Of a stretch of 64,000 nt of DNA, positions 34,261-43,189 are shown in pieces (the stretch's first letter is position 1; each line of letters starts with the position of its first letter). Origin of the DNA: UBA5314 sp040217815 (lineage in GTDB: Bacteria; Bacillota; Syntrophomonadia; Syntrophomonadales; Syntrophomonadaceae); NCBI GenBank assembly GCA_040217815.1, contig JBEHWI010000004.1:72312-136311 (forward strand), given 5' to 3'. Below the pieces are notes generated by a model, which did not search any database, was not told where the DNA came from, and saw only the letters and a program-made list of their open reading frames with translations. Made by a program: the position numbers and the translations under genes.

Positions 34261-34836
34261 TTAGGCAGGTACGCCGTCAGTGGTTGTTGAGTAATTTACA
34301 TAAAGTTTGGGCCAGGCCCCGCTGCTGTTCGACCAGCTTGAGAAGAATCCCACCAGTGAATTGGCATTCTCATTGCCGGCCAGTACGATCCCCAGGTTCA
34401 CGATCTGACCGCTGAACCAGGCCCTGACCAGGTTGGTAAGATTGACATTTACTGTCCCCAGCCCGTTTGTAATGTTAGCTGCTGCTTCGGCAACCGCTGG
34501 AAAATTGGGCTGATGGTTCCAGGTAACTACTGCCGGGTCCCATGGCTCCAGAGCGGTAAATACCCTTAGCGTTATAAAACCGCCTACCGGCAGCTCATTC
34601 CGGGATATGGTCAGTTGAAGAAAAGCCTCATTAATTGTGCTGCCCGGAGGTATCAAGTTCAAGCTGTTAACCGGATTGGTCAACCGGAAAAGCAGCAGAC
34701 TCCGATAAATGTCCCCTACTTGCTGAAACTGGCTGACAAAAAGATTGGTCGATCCGTTAAAATTGGTGTTGGGTTGAAACTTTGATATAAATGTATCTGC
34801 CAGGGTCGGGAAAAAGATATTGGGCATAACCATCAC
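34261..34836 (-). CDS. DNRLRE domain-containing protein
   Basis: A 191-residue all-beta DNRLRE protein: DTFISKFQPNTNFNGSTNL, DIYRSLLLFRLT, FLQLTISRNELPVGG and VNLTNLVRAWFSGQIVNLGI give the family pattern. It is the paralogue of 23959-24522, which sits 10 kb away on the other strand. No signal peptide; the compact starts MMVMPNIFFP or MPNIFFP are both possible, with AGGAGTGATGG just upstream. Likely structural. Its role is unknown. Confidence 0.7.
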   Translation of the reverse strand: MMVMPNIFFPTLADTFISKFQPNTNFNGSTNLFVSQFQQVGDIYRSLLLFRLTNPVNSLNLIPPGSTINEAFLQLTISRNELPVGGFITLRVFTALEPWDPAVVTWNHQPNFPAVAEAAANITNGLGTVNVNLTNLVRAWFSGQIVNLGIVLAGNENANSLVGFFSSWSNSSGAWPKLYVNYSTTTDGVPA

Positions 34837-35061
34837 TCCTTTCTCATAGAATACTTTAGCCTATGGTTTTTCTGGTAAATTGTTCCACGACAAACCGGTC
34901 GCCTTTTTATTTCGCATGCCAAGCACCGCCCAGCTACCTGTTTCGTTTTCTAAAGGGATATCGAAAACCATCAGATCACACGTTTTGTTGAAAGGCATTT
35001 CGGTTTCTCAACGGAACAATTCTGTGTATTACTCGTCGAGGGAAATATTTGCAGAACAAGG

Positions 35062-35109
35062 CGGAGGAATGAGTAATACTGGACGTATTGCGATTGACGA
35101 CAACGCAGT
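35062..35109 (+). repeat. 48-bp repeat, exact inverted copy at 40881-40928
   Basis: CGGAGGAATGAGTAATACTG at its left end, continuing to AACGCAGT, is identical over 48 bases to the reverse complement of 40881-40928. It is part of a longer repeat-like stretch (about 35019-35163) that also contains TATTACTCGTCGAGGGA and the AGTACTA end shared with 28922-28945. This fills the 34837-35246 gap; no gene is seen there. Confidence 0.8.
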
Positions 35110-35139
35110 TATGCGAAAATTTAACCGACGATAATATAT

Positions 35140-35163
35140 AGAATTAAGGTTAACAGAGTACTA
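35140..35163 (+). repeat. 24-bp repeat end, copy of 28922-28945
   Basis: AGAATTAAGGTTAAC, then AGAGTACTA; 23 of 24 bases match the right end of the 28871 element. Confidence 0.7.
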
Positions 35164-35246
35164 ACCAGTGGCTTCTTTTTGAATATTTAAGGGACTGACT
35201 GAATGGCTCTTTGCGGTACAATGATAAAAAGACCGGAGGTGGTAAC

Positions 35247-35786
35247 GTGAAAGACATTCTCAGGATCATGGACCGGGACACTCTTTTGGAGATATCATAC
35301 GAAGACCTGATCAAATACCATGGGCGTTTGCATATCGGCGGAGTCGCCATAGCCTTTAAACTGATGGAACTCAGTTTTGAGCTCTTATCGCCGGTAGCCG
35401 TTCCCCGCCGGGGCAGTTTCAGCTTTGCCTCCGCTTTGGGGGAAGCCGCCACCGGGGTTTTGGATGGGGTGGAGATGGTTACCCGGGCCCGGTCCCGGGG
35501 GAATATGACGGCTGATCCGGCTCAGGGGCAAAAAGCCGATGCGCCTTTAAGCGCCAATGGCGGCAAGTTTTATTTTGAACTGGGATATCAGGAGCACAAG
35601 CTTGGCTTGGCTCTGGCCCCGGGTCTGGTGCCGGATGAATTCATCGTTCTGTCTAAAGCCGCCATGTCAGGCTCACTTGATGCGGAAGGCAAACACCGGC
35701 TGCAAGAGGTCAAGGAAGAACTGGCCGCCTCGCTGATGTCGCGGGAAGCCGCCAGCCTTTTTATTTATCGGTTTATTGAGGCTTAA
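35247..35786 (+). CDS. FmdE-like domain protein lacking the cysteine ligands
   Basis: A 179-residue protein. DLIKYHGRLHIGGVAIAFKLMEL, then GVLDGVEMVTRARSRGNM, follow the layout of the FmdE domain (HGHLGP...DGIQ...TGCTxGKGN). In FmdE the cysteines around DGIQ and TGCT bind metal; here both positions are non-cysteine, so cluster or zinc binding is lost or altered. The start is GTG 35247 behind GGAGG. It may retain a binding function. Assignment is by motif pattern and is moderately sure. Confidence 0.5.
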   Translation: MKDILRIMDRDTLLEISYEDLIKYHGRLHIGGVAIAFKLMELSFELLSPVAVPRRGSFSFASALGEAATGVLDGVEMVTRARSRGNMTADPAQGQKADAPLSANGGKFYFELGYQEHKLGLALAPGLVPDEFIVLSKAAMSGSLDAEGKHRLQEVKEELAASLMSREAASLFIYRFIEA

Positions 35787-35854
35787 AATATAGGGAATTG
35801 AAAACGTGCAAAAAAATGACCAGACTCCCCGCGACAACAAAAGAATTACAGGTA

Positions 35855-35880
35855 AAGTCCAGTATAACCGGACTTCTTCC
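35855..35880 (+). terminator. Weak terminator after the FmdE-like gene
   Basis: AAGTCC / GGACTT with a nine-base loop, followed by CTTCCTATT. The rest of the 35787-36097 gap shows nothing further. Confidence 0.4.
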
Positions 35881-36097
35881 TATTGTCATCCCAGGGTAGT
35901 CGGCCTACTGCAATAAAATGGGTATTATTAGTGGATATCACTTATTATCCTACCATACACGGCTTAAAGATTCCTCCCCAAAATGACAGCCAGATATGGT
36001 TTCTATTGCTAAGGCCCTTTTATTGGGAAAAACATTCCGGAAAGTCCCGTCAATCTGGAGACTCGGTAGTATATTGTGGAGGAGGTGTTCAAATTCA

Positions 36098-36784
36098 ATG
36101 TGTGGTCGCTATACCCTGACTGTCACCCTTTCCGACATTGAAAGCCGATTTGCCTGCCCACCTTCGGGTCTGGATTGGAATCCCCGTTATAACATAGCTC
36201 CTACCCAGCAAACCCTGGCCGTAGTTCGTGCCGACAAAGTCAACCAGTTGAAAACCATGAAATGGGGACTGGTCCCCCATTGGGCCAAAGACCCCAAAAT
36301 GGGGAGCCGTCTTATTAACGCCCGTTTGGAAACCGTGGACGAAAAGCCCGCCTTTAAAAGCTCACTGCAAAGCCACCGCTGCATCATCCCAGCTGACGGC
36401 TACTATGAATGGCAGAAAAAAGGGCGGGGTAAAGAGCCTTATCGGATTATTATGGAGACTGGCGACTGTTTTGGATTTGCCGGGATCTGGGACACCTGGA
36501 CGGGGCCCAATGCGAAAACCATGGATAGTTTTGCAATCATTACCACCGAGGCCCAAAACTCGATCCGGTCCATACACGATCGGATGCCGCTTATTCTAAC
36601 ACCGGAGCTGGAAGAAGTATGGCTTAAGGGCCCTGAAGACCAGAGCCGGGAAGCTATGAAGCGCTTTTTGACCCTTCTTCATCCCCGCCCGCAGCTGCGG
36701 GCTTACCGGGTATCTCCCCTGGTGGGCAGCCCCGTAAACGACCGCCCTGAATATATTGAAGAGGTAAAGGAACCTGAAGAATAA
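36098..36784 (+). CDS. SRAP (YedK/HMCES-type) abasic-site peptidase
   Basis: A 228-residue SRAP protein. The mature N-terminus is MCGRYT, with Cys2 as the residue that cross-links to abasic sites in single-stranded DNA. NPRYNIAPTQ, MKWGLVPHWAKD, INARLETVDEKPAFK, CIIPADGYYEW and IHDRMPLIL are all present, covering the catalytic Asn, Glu and His. It shields abasic sites during replication. ATG 36098 follows GGAGGAGG; a longer frame to 35996 would bury Cys2 and is rejected. Confidence 0.93.
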   Translation: MCGRYTLTVTLSDIESRFACPPSGLDWNPRYNIAPTQQTLAVVRADKVNQLKTMKWGLVPHWAKDPKMGSRLINARLETVDEKPAFKSSLQSHRCIIPADGYYEWQKKGRGKEPYRIIMETGDCFGFAGIWDTWTGPNAKTMDSFAIITTEAQNSIRSIHDRMPLILTPELEEVWLKGPEDQSREAMKRFLTLLHPRPQLRAYRVSPLVGSPVNDRPEYIEEVKEPEE

Positions 36785-36832
36785 CTCTTAAAACCGTATT
36801 AGAATATATTTTTACGTATACCTAAAAAAGAA

Positions 36833-36860
36833 CGGACTGCCCTGGTGGGCAGCCCGTTTT
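36833..36860 (+). terminator. Terminator of the SRAP gene
   Basis: CGGACTGCCC / GGGCAGCCCG with a four-base loop followed by TTTT, 50 bases past the stop. Confidence 0.75.
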
Positions 36861-36875
36861 CAAATCTTATTGACG

Positions 36876-37445
36876 TTAAGGCGCGGTTCTCGGTTGAGTC
36901 CCCGGCCCGGCTTGAGGCACAGTTTGATTCTGTCCCGGCTGGGCCGCAGTCGGCGTTTGACTGACGGGAGCCTGCCCCGCTGCTATTTCCTGCAGTTGTT
37001 TTACAACCAGATCCGGCAATGCTGCCAGGAGTTGGGAATGACCATTATTTTTCTCATAAAGATTATTTCTGTTCATTATCGGCCTATGCTGCTCCACACG
37101 CGAATTGGCCTTCTGTCTGGAATTTCCCCGGGCCAGCAGGGCCTGGTACTGCTGGCTGTTGAGCTGGACATAAACCTGCCGGGCCAGCTCCTGACTCGTA
37201 GCGCTGTCGGCATTCTTCATTTGCTCAACCAGAGGGAGGATAGCCCTGGCCTGCTCCGCATTGAGTTTGAGACTGCTGCTGTTAAGTAAAAAGAGCTCTC
37301 CATATACCGGATTGTTGACTCCGGTATAGAGTTGAGCCTGCCTGGCCACCCAGGAGCTGCGTGCTTTATAGCAGCACCCGGCACCCAGTGCGATAAGCAC
37401 GACCAGACCAATCACCAGCCCGTACACCCACTTTTTGTCTTTCAT
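36876..37445 (-). CDS. Membrane-anchored protein of unknown function
   Basis: A 189-residue protein with one N-terminal helix (WVYGLVIGLVVLIALGAGC) that could be a signal-anchor or a poor lipobox. The body is helical and Gln/Ala-rich; the last 40 residues are a Pro/Gln/Thr-rich tail (QTPTAAQPGQNQTVPQ). It faces away from a two-component system 260 bases off, so it may be a target of that system, which is inference. GGAGTGGAATC precedes the ATG. No family recognised. Confidence 0.6.
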   Translation of the reverse strand: MKDKKWVYGLVIGLVVLIALGAGCCYKARSSWVARQAQLYTGVNNPVYGELFLLNSSSLKLNAEQARAILPLVEQMKNADSATSQELARQVYVQLNSQQYQALLARGNSRQKANSRVEQHRPIMNRNNLYEKNNGHSQLLAALPDLVVKQLQEIAAGQAPVSQTPTAAQPGQNQTVPQAGPGTQPRTAP

Positions 37446-37705
37446 GATTCCACTCCTTATAACTCCTGATGTATTTTGTTCTAATTCACATTTTGGTTGA
37501 GAAGACTTAAAATTACCTTAAAATGAACCGGCCGACCGAGCAAGAAGGGTAAAGCACCATCCAGGCACAACGATATCATTTCGCTTCACTAACCATTAAG
37601 GTTGAGCAGGTTTTGGCAGAGAGCTTCGATTGCCTTATTGCCGGTTTGTAAAGCTCATTTTAAGGAAAAGCATTTATCCTCTTATATATTAAAGAGGTGA
37701 TTCTC

Positions 37706-38380
37706 ATGCGCGTACTACTGGTGGAAGACGAAACCCGCCTGGCCGAAGCCCTGGCTTACATACTCAAAAAAAACAAATACGCGGTTGACCTTGCCTTTGA
37801 TGGGATAAGCGGCGAAGAACTGGCCGAAACCGGCATTTACGACCTTATCATATTGGATCGCATGCTCCCCGGGAAAGAGGGCATCGCCGTACTGGAATCC
37901 CTGAGAGCCGGGGGGCTCAAAACACCGGTTCTCATTCTTACGGCCCGGGATGCTATAGAAGACCGGGTGGCGGGGCTTAATGCCGGAGCTGATGACTATC
38001 TGGTAAAGCCCTTTGCCACCGAAGAGCTTCTAGCGCGCCTGTCAGCTCTTGCCCGCCGCGCACCGGAACTCTTAAACAAGGGGAAGCTTCAGGTCGGGCG
38101 ATTGACCCTTGAGCCTATGCGCTGCGAAGTCACTTACGGCCCGACCACCATCAAACTGACCTTGAAAGAAGCTCAACTTCTGGAATATCTGATTAAGAAC
38201 CGCGGCCAGGTGCTTTCCCGGGAACAGCTTTTAAGCCGGGTATGGGGCTTGGATACCGAAGTGGAAATAAATATTGTTGAGATCTATATACACTACTTGC
38301 GCAAGAAACTAGACCCTGAAAAGAGCGGCGTCCAGATCGAGACGGTGCGCGGGATCGGCTACTGTCTTAAGGAAGGTTAA
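37706..38380 (+). CDS. OmpR/PhoB-family response regulator
   Basis: A 224-residue response regulator. The receiver has VEDE near the start, the phosphoryl-acceptor Asp in IILDRMLPG, Thr in ILTARD and Lys in LVKPFATEELLARL. The C-terminal winged helix (LTLEPMRCEV... ETVRGIGYCLKEG) is OmpR type. ATG 37706 follows GAGGTG. The histidine kinase gene begins 1 base after its stop, so they form a cognate pair. Confidence 0.9.
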   Translation: MRVLLVEDETRLAEALAYILKKNKYAVDLAFDGISGEELAETGIYDLIILDRMLPGKEGIAVLESLRAGGLKTPVLILTARDAIEDRVAGLNAGADDYLVKPFATEELLARLSALARRAPELLNKGKLQVGRLTLEPMRCEVTYGPTTIKLTLKEAQLLEYLIKNRGQVLSREQLLSRVWGLDTEVEINIVEIYIHYLRKKLDPEKSGVQIETVRGIGYCLKEG

Positions 38381-38381
38381 T

Positions 38382-39605
38382 ATGTTTAAGAAATTAAAGC
38401 TTCGCCTGACTCTCATCAATGTAATGGTTGTCGGACTCATGTTTATTCTCTTTTCGGTTGAAATCTACTTTTTGACGAAATGGGGAATAGCCCAGCAATC
38501 TGATCAGGTATTGCAGGCTTTTGCCGTTCAATTGAGCAGCGGGTCTTCCGGGCAGGTGATTGATCCGCGCAAACACCACATAAACCTGTTCTATGTTGTA
38601 GTCTCCCCAACCGGTGATGTGGTGGAATCCTCCCCCAGTTTGCCCTTTTCGGCCGGTTCCTTAAAAGAACTGGCTGCAGGAGTCGCCCACACTCAGCAGT
38701 CGCGCGGTCTGCTCGAATATGATCATCAATCCTACCGCTTTCAGACGTCTCGTTCTGCTCAAAACGGCAATATTACAATGGTTTTTGCGGACAATGAGAT
38801 GAACGAGGGTACTCTTTCCCGTCTGTTGGGATCTCTTGCCATAACGGGTTTGGTGGCGCTTTTTGTAGTTCTGGCCGGAGGACTGTTTATGGCCAACCGG
38901 GCGCTGGTCCCAGTTAAAAACTCCTGGCAGCGCCAAAAGGACTTCATAGCCGACGCCTCCCACGAGCTGCGCACCCCCCTGGCCGTCATCCAGACCAACC
39001 TGGAAGTAGTCAGGGGAGACCCGGATAAGTCGGTAGAAAGCCAGGAACGCTGGCTGGATAACATCCAGGCGGAAACTGGGCGAATGACCAGACTGGTAAA
39101 TGATCTCCTGTTTTTGGCCCGGGCTGATTCGGATCAGGAAACCCTGAACATCTCCATATTCCCGTTGGATGCGGCTTTGCGCGAAGCCCTGCAGCCGCTG
39201 GAACCTCTGGCCGTCCATCACGGGGTCAGCCTGGAACTGTCCCTGGACACTCCGGTTGACTTCCGCGGGGATTCGGCCAGGATAAAACAACTGGCGGTTA
39301 TCCTGGTTGACAACGCCATAAAATACACTCCCGCCGGGGGCTCAGTGAGTGTGCAGCTGAGCGTTCTGGAGCGGCAGGTTGAACTTTCGGTAGCCGATTC
39401 CGGCGAAGGAATAGCCAGTGAAGACCTGCCCCGGGTGTTTGAGCGCTTTTACCGGGTTGATAAATCCCGCAGCCGCGACTCCGGTAGTTCAGGTCTGGGC
39501 CTTTCCATAGCCCAGTGGATTGCAACCCAACACCGGGGAGCTATCAAGGTCAACTCCCAACCCGGTCAGGGGACAATCTTTCGGATAATTCTGCCCCGGT
39601 CCTAA
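38382..39605 (+). CDS. Sensor histidine kinase
   Basis: A 407-residue two-helix membrane kinase. Helices lie at residues about 12-32 and 145-168 with a 110-residue extracytoplasmic domain between. The H-box is DASHELRTPLAVIQTNLEVV, followed by an N-box VDNAIKYTPAGG and G-boxes DSGEGIASEDL and GSSGLGLSIAQWI. It phosphorylates the response regulator next to it. The signal is not known. No HAMP motif is obvious. Confidence 0.9.
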   Translation: MFKKLKLRLTLINVMVVGLMFILFSVEIYFLTKWGIAQQSDQVLQAFAVQLSSGSSGQVIDPRKHHINLFYVVVSPTGDVVESSPSLPFSAGSLKELAAGVAHTQQSRGLLEYDHQSYRFQTSRSAQNGNITMVFADNEMNEGTLSRLLGSLAITGLVALFVVLAGGLFMANRALVPVKNSWQRQKDFIADASHELRTPLAVIQTNLEVVRGDPDKSVESQERWLDNIQAETGRMTRLVNDLLFLARADSDQETLNISIFPLDAALREALQPLEPLAVHHGVSLELSLDTPVDFRGDSARIKQLAVILVDNAIKYTPAGGSVSVQLSVLERQVELSVADSGEGIASEDLPRVFERFYRVDKSRSRDSGSSGLGLSIAQWIATQHRGAIKVNSQPGQGTIFRIILPRS

Positions 39606-39615
39606 GCGTCCCGTC

Positions 39616-40590
39616 TCAAGCGGGCCGGGCAAACAGGTACTTTTCCGGGGTGGTTATCTTTATAATCTTCTCCTGGAGCAGCAGGTACTGCAAGTGGGCG
39701 ACGGCTTCGCCGGTTGCGAACCAGCGCTGAAAAGGGGGAAACTCATCCCAGGATGAATAGCTCAAATCCCAGGTCATCCGGCTGGCCACCTGGTAGGCAT
39801 CCATGGCCCCGGCCTTCAATATTTCCATTATCTCATTAAGGCGCGCCCGGTGGTGCTCCCTCAATTCCTCAATGCGGCCATGGCAGTCCCGGATAAATCC
39901 CCGGTGGCCGGGCAAGACCAGCTCAATCTCCATCTGGTCGATTCTATCCAGGCTATGCAGATAGTCTCCCAACGGATCCTCGACACCCGGCCAGAGGGTT
40001 ATATTAGGCGATATATCCGGCAGTATATGATCACCTGATAGCAAAACCTTTTGTTTATGGTCGTAAAGGCATACATGGCCCGGGGTGTGGCCGGGGGTCA
40101 TTAAACAGGTAAAACAGTAGCCGGCCGCCTCCAAAACCATGCCTTCCTGCAGGTAGACAAATCCCAGCTCATGTCCGGAAATAAATGATTTTATCTGATT
40201 GGCCTCACTGCCCACCCGGTTCTGGGGAAATCCATGAAGCCCAAACTCACGGTCAACTTCCTGCCAGTAGCTCTCGGTAAAGCAGGCCCGGAGTTCATCA
40301 GCGTCTCGTTTGCTGGCGTACACCACGGCGCCCGGCGGGGCCAGGTCGAACAACAGCCCGGAGTGATCGGCGTGGACATGGGTGATTAAAAATTCCAGCT
40401 CCTTCAGACTTACACCCAACTCGGCAATTCCCTCAAGTAAAGCTCTGCGGCATTCCTTCCAGTTGAATCCGGTGTCAATCAAAAGCTTTCTCTCCGGGCC
40501 TTTGATTAAATAGGAATTGAGCACCCCGAGGGGATTGTGGGGAAGCGGTATTTTCATGCAGAAAATATTGGGCAGGACTTCATTTATCAC
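39616..40590 (-). CDS. MBL-fold metallo-hydrolase
   Basis: A 324-residue metallo-beta-lactamase-fold protein with the metal motif THVHADHSG and later ligands in TPGHTPGHV, SGDHILPD and LPGHRG. The C-terminal 60 residues form a helical extension with a winged-helix-like pattern. A related protein is at 51057. Start is GTG 40590 with AGGAGG eight bases upstream. Substrate unknown; thioester or lactone hydrolysis is common for this subgroup. Confidence 0.85.
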   Translation of the reverse strand: MINEVLPNIFCMKIPLPHNPLGVLNSYLIKGPERKLLIDTGFNWKECRRALLEGIAELGVSLKELEFLITHVHADHSGLLFDLAPPGAVVYASKRDADELRACFTESYWQEVDREFGLHGFPQNRVGSEANQIKSFISGHELGFVYLQEGMVLEAAGYCFTCLMTPGHTPGHVCLYDHKQKVLLSGDHILPDISPNITLWPGVEDPLGDYLHSLDRIDQMEIELVLPGHRGFIRDCHGRIEELREHHRARLNEIMEILKAGAMDAYQVASRMTWDLSYSSWDEFPPFQRWFATGEAVAHLQYLLLQEKIIKITTPEKYLFARPA

Positions 40591-40823
40591 TGGCAACTCC
40601 TCCTTGAATCGGAGCGTCTCATCGGGCGCCCTCTCTATGGTTTAATGTACCTGTGGTAGCAATTCTTGTTTATCCAGTAAAAATCCTCTATACCCTATTT
40701 ACCCCGCGCAATCCGTCCTGCCCCTCCGGAATCGTGCGATAATTAACCTGCAAATCAGGACCAAAGCATCATAGGCGATTTAAGCAGCCAATGATAACAT
40801 GTTCTCGTAGGCAATATTTTGCA

Positions 40824-41043
40824 GATTAGTACAACATTCCACATATTCATGTACATGATTTGGGCAGGTTTTTCCGAATTACTGCGTTGTCGTCAATCGC
40901 AATACGTCCAGTATTACTCATTCCTCCGACGCCCATGGACGGGCTAGTGCAGTGGTGCCAGGACGGCAAGGAGCTGCCGCCTTGTACTTCGAAAAAACCT
41001 ACTCCAACTTATATACACAATATACGGAACGTTGTCCCTAATC
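40824..41043. mobile_element. 220-bp MITE-like element with imperfect terminal inverted repeats
   Basis: GATTAG-TACAACATTCC at 40824 and GATTAGGGACAACGTTCC as reverse complement of the right end at 41043 give about 24-base imperfect inverted repeats. Inside are the 48-bp inverted repeat (40881-40928, also found at 35062-35109) and GC-rich hairpins. No ORF. It occupies the leader of the lipoprotein gene at 41076. Confidence 0.6.
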
Positions 41044-41075
41044 CTGAAGCCGCAGTTTGTAAGGGAGGTTGTTTG

Positions 41076-41765
41076 ATGAAAAGGATACCTATTCTGGTCC
41101 TGGCCGCACTGCTTATATTGGTCAGTGCAGCCGGCTGCTCTAAAAAGCAGACTGCCACCACTGTGCCAGCCGAGCAGAGCGCTCCGGCAGCCACGGAAAC
41201 CAAAAAGGACGCCGGCACCCCTGAAGTACCTCTGACCGATATCATGAAACAGACCCAGTCCATCAAGGGCGCCTACTATGAAATGAAGACCAGCGTCGCG
41301 ACCGGGCAAGGCACGGTCACCTCGACCAGTAAAAACTGGATTACCGGCAATAAGGTCCGCGTGGAAACAGAATCCATGGGCTTAAAAACGGTAACCATCG
41401 TTACTGCTGACGGATTTATCTATTTGTACAACCCGGCTAATAAAACGGCCACCCGCATAGGCTCCATAGACTCAGAAGCAGCCAACCAGTGGGCCTTTAA
41501 AGATCCAGCCAAGTATAAGGTTCTGGGCCGGGAAAAGATCAGTGAGCAGCAGTGTGTAATTATAAGCAATATTGATATACCTGATGAAAATAAGATGTGG
41601 ATCAGCGAAGCGATCGGCATGCCGCTCAAAATGGAAGCAACGGTTGCTGGCGGCAAAGCCACATCAGAATTCAGCAACATCAAACTGGGTCCCCAGGATG
41701 AAGGCTTATTCACCCTTCCGGCCGGAACCACCATTATTGAAACTCCCCGGCTGCCCGGACATTAG
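41076..41765 (+). CDS. Lipoprotein, LolA-like/outer-membrane-sorting fold suspected
   Basis: A 229-residue lipoprotein. The signal peptide ends in LVSAAGC, followed by a Thr/Ala/Glu-rich linker. The body (ITGNKVRVETESMGLKTV, YLYNPANKTATRI, YKVLGREKISEQQCVIISN, MWISEAIGMPLKMEA) is a beta-sheet pattern like LolA/DUF4412-type lipid-binding proteins. ATG 41076 follows GGGAGG. Preceded by the MITE-like element, so its promoter may lie in the repeat. Confidence 0.65.
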   Translation: MKRIPILVLAALLILVSAAGCSKKQTATTVPAEQSAPAATETKKDAGTPEVPLTDIMKQTQSIKGAYYEMKTSVATGQGTVTSTSKNWITGNKVRVETESMGLKTVTIVTADGFIYLYNPANKTATRIGSIDSEAANQWAFKDPAKYKVLGREKISEQQCVIISNIDIPDENKMWISEAIGMPLKMEATVAGGKATSEFSNIKLGPQDEGLFTLPAGTTIIETPRLPGH

Positions 41766-41844
41766 AAGTATTACATAGTCGCAATATCCAACGGGCTCGT
41801 ATCCCGGAAGTCAGCCCGAGGCTGCATCTAAGCAGCCCCGGGTT

Positions 41845-43116
41845 TTATTTCATCCAGTAGGCGAAATAGAGGTAGAGCATCGCCAGGAACACCGACAGCA
41901 GCATCAAAGGGAAACCCACTCTAAGGTAGCGGGTAAAGCTTATAGGGGTGTCATAACGCTCGGCAATTCCGGCAACGATGATATTGGCCGATGCCCCGAT
42001 CAAAGTGCCGTTCCCACCCAGGCAGGCGCCCAGAGCCAAAGACCACCAGATGGACTCCATGGGCATATTGGACATCTGCCCCACCGACTGCAGCATGGGG
42101 ATCATAGTGGCTACATAAGGTATGTTGTCAACAAAGGCGGAAGCAAGCGCTGACAGCCACAATACCAGAACTCCGGTGGGCACCAGTTTGCCGCCGGTTA
42201 AGGCCAAAATCTTCTTCGCCGCCAGGGCAATTACCCCGGTCTCTACTAGGGCTCCCACCATCACAAACAGACCGGCAAAGAAAAATATAGTCGGCCACTC
42301 AACAGCCAGGAGCGTCTCGTCGACATTCTCATTGCTGATAAGCATTAGAATACTGGCCCCTAGAAGGGCAATAGTGGCAGATTCCAGGTGCAGGGCCTGA
42401 TGCGCCAGAAAGCCAACCAGGGTTAACCCCAGCACCAGCAGCGATTTCTTCATCAAGAGCCAATCCTTAATGAAGGCCTTTTCATCAAGTTGCAACAGTT
42501 CTTTTATGTTTTGCGGCGCAGCCGCAACCTGTCTGCGGTACAGCCACAGTATGATGCCGGTGACCATCAGGAAAATTACAAATACCGGCAGGGCCAGGTT
42601 GTTTATGAAATCCATAAAGCCCATACCGGTGGCGCTGCCAATCATAATGTTGGGGGGATCCCCGATTAGGGTAGCTGTACCTCCTATATTGGAGGCCATT
42701 ATCTCGCTTAACAAGAAGGGCATGGGAGAAATGTCCAGGCGATCGGTAATAGCAAAAGTAATGGGGACGATTAAAAGAACCGTGGTAACGTTATCCAACA
42801 GGGCTGATGTCAGGGCAGTTATTAATGACAATACGCCCAGGATGGCCAGGGGCCTTCCCCCGGCTATTTTGGCGGATTTTATGGCCAGATACTCAAAGAT
42901 CCCGCTCTGGCGGGTTATACCCACGATAATCATCATGCCGATCAAAAGACCTATAGTATTGAAGTCTATTGCTGAAAAGGCCTGTTTCTGAGTAATCAAT
43001 CCCATCACAATGACCAGGGACGCACCCACCATGGCAATAATAGTGCGATGTACTTTCTCAACTACAATAGAAACATAAGCCACAGTAAATATCACGATTG
43101 ACATCCAAAACTGCAT
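41845..43116 (-). CDS. ArsB/NhaD family (ion transporter superfamily) permease
   Basis: A 423-residue membrane protein with about 11 helices. The repeated motif DNVTTVLLIVPITFAI and ASNIGGTATLIGDPPNIMIGSA, and its second copy LGACLGGNGTLIGASANIIV, are the signature of the ArsB/NhaD group of the ion transporter superfamily. Members exchange Na+ for H+ or export arsenite; with a cation-riboswitch-like leader in front, and no arsR, a Na+-type role is preferred. ATG 43116 follows AGGAGG. Confidence 0.85.
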   Translation of the reverse strand: MQFWMSIVIFTVAYVSIVVEKVHRTIIAMVGASLVIVMGLITQKQAFSAIDFNTIGLLIGMMIIVGITRQSGIFEYLAIKSAKIAGGRPLAILGVLSLITALTSALLDNVTTVLLIVPITFAITDRLDISPMPFLLSEIMASNIGGTATLIGDPPNIMIGSATGMGFMDFINNLALPVFVIFLMVTGIILWLYRRQVAAAPQNIKELLQLDEKAFIKDWLLMKKSLLVLGLTLVGFLAHQALHLESATIALLGASILMLISNENVDETLLAVEWPTIFFFAGLFVMVGALVETGVIALAAKKILALTGGKLVPTGVLVLWLSALASAFVDNIPYVATMIPMLQSVGQMSNMPMESIWWSLALGACLGGNGTLIGASANIIVAGIAERYDTPISFTRYLRVGFPLMLLSVFLAMLYLYFAYWMK

Positions 43117-43152
43117 GGTTTACCTCCTGCCTTCAACTTGCCGGTATGGTCT

Positions 43153-43189
43153 AAAATATAAAAAGGGCAGCCCCCATAAAAGGCTACCC
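43153..43189 (-). terminator. Terminator in the leader of the ArsB/NhaD gene
   Basis: On the minus strand GGGTAGCC pairs with GGCTGCCC, followed by TTTTTATATTTT. It lies 37 bases before the start codon, between the folded leader and the gene, as in a transcriptional riboswitch. Confidence 0.75.

Noticed and set aside
34880..35134. An 84-codon plus-strand frame
   Set aside because: It crosses the 48-bp repeat, has no good ribosome binding site and no family resemblance.
35062..40928. An active invertible promoter or phase-variable segment
   Set aside because: The inverted 48-mers could permit inversion, but no recombinase gene is near and the sequence alone gives no evidence that it happens; kept only as a repeat observation.
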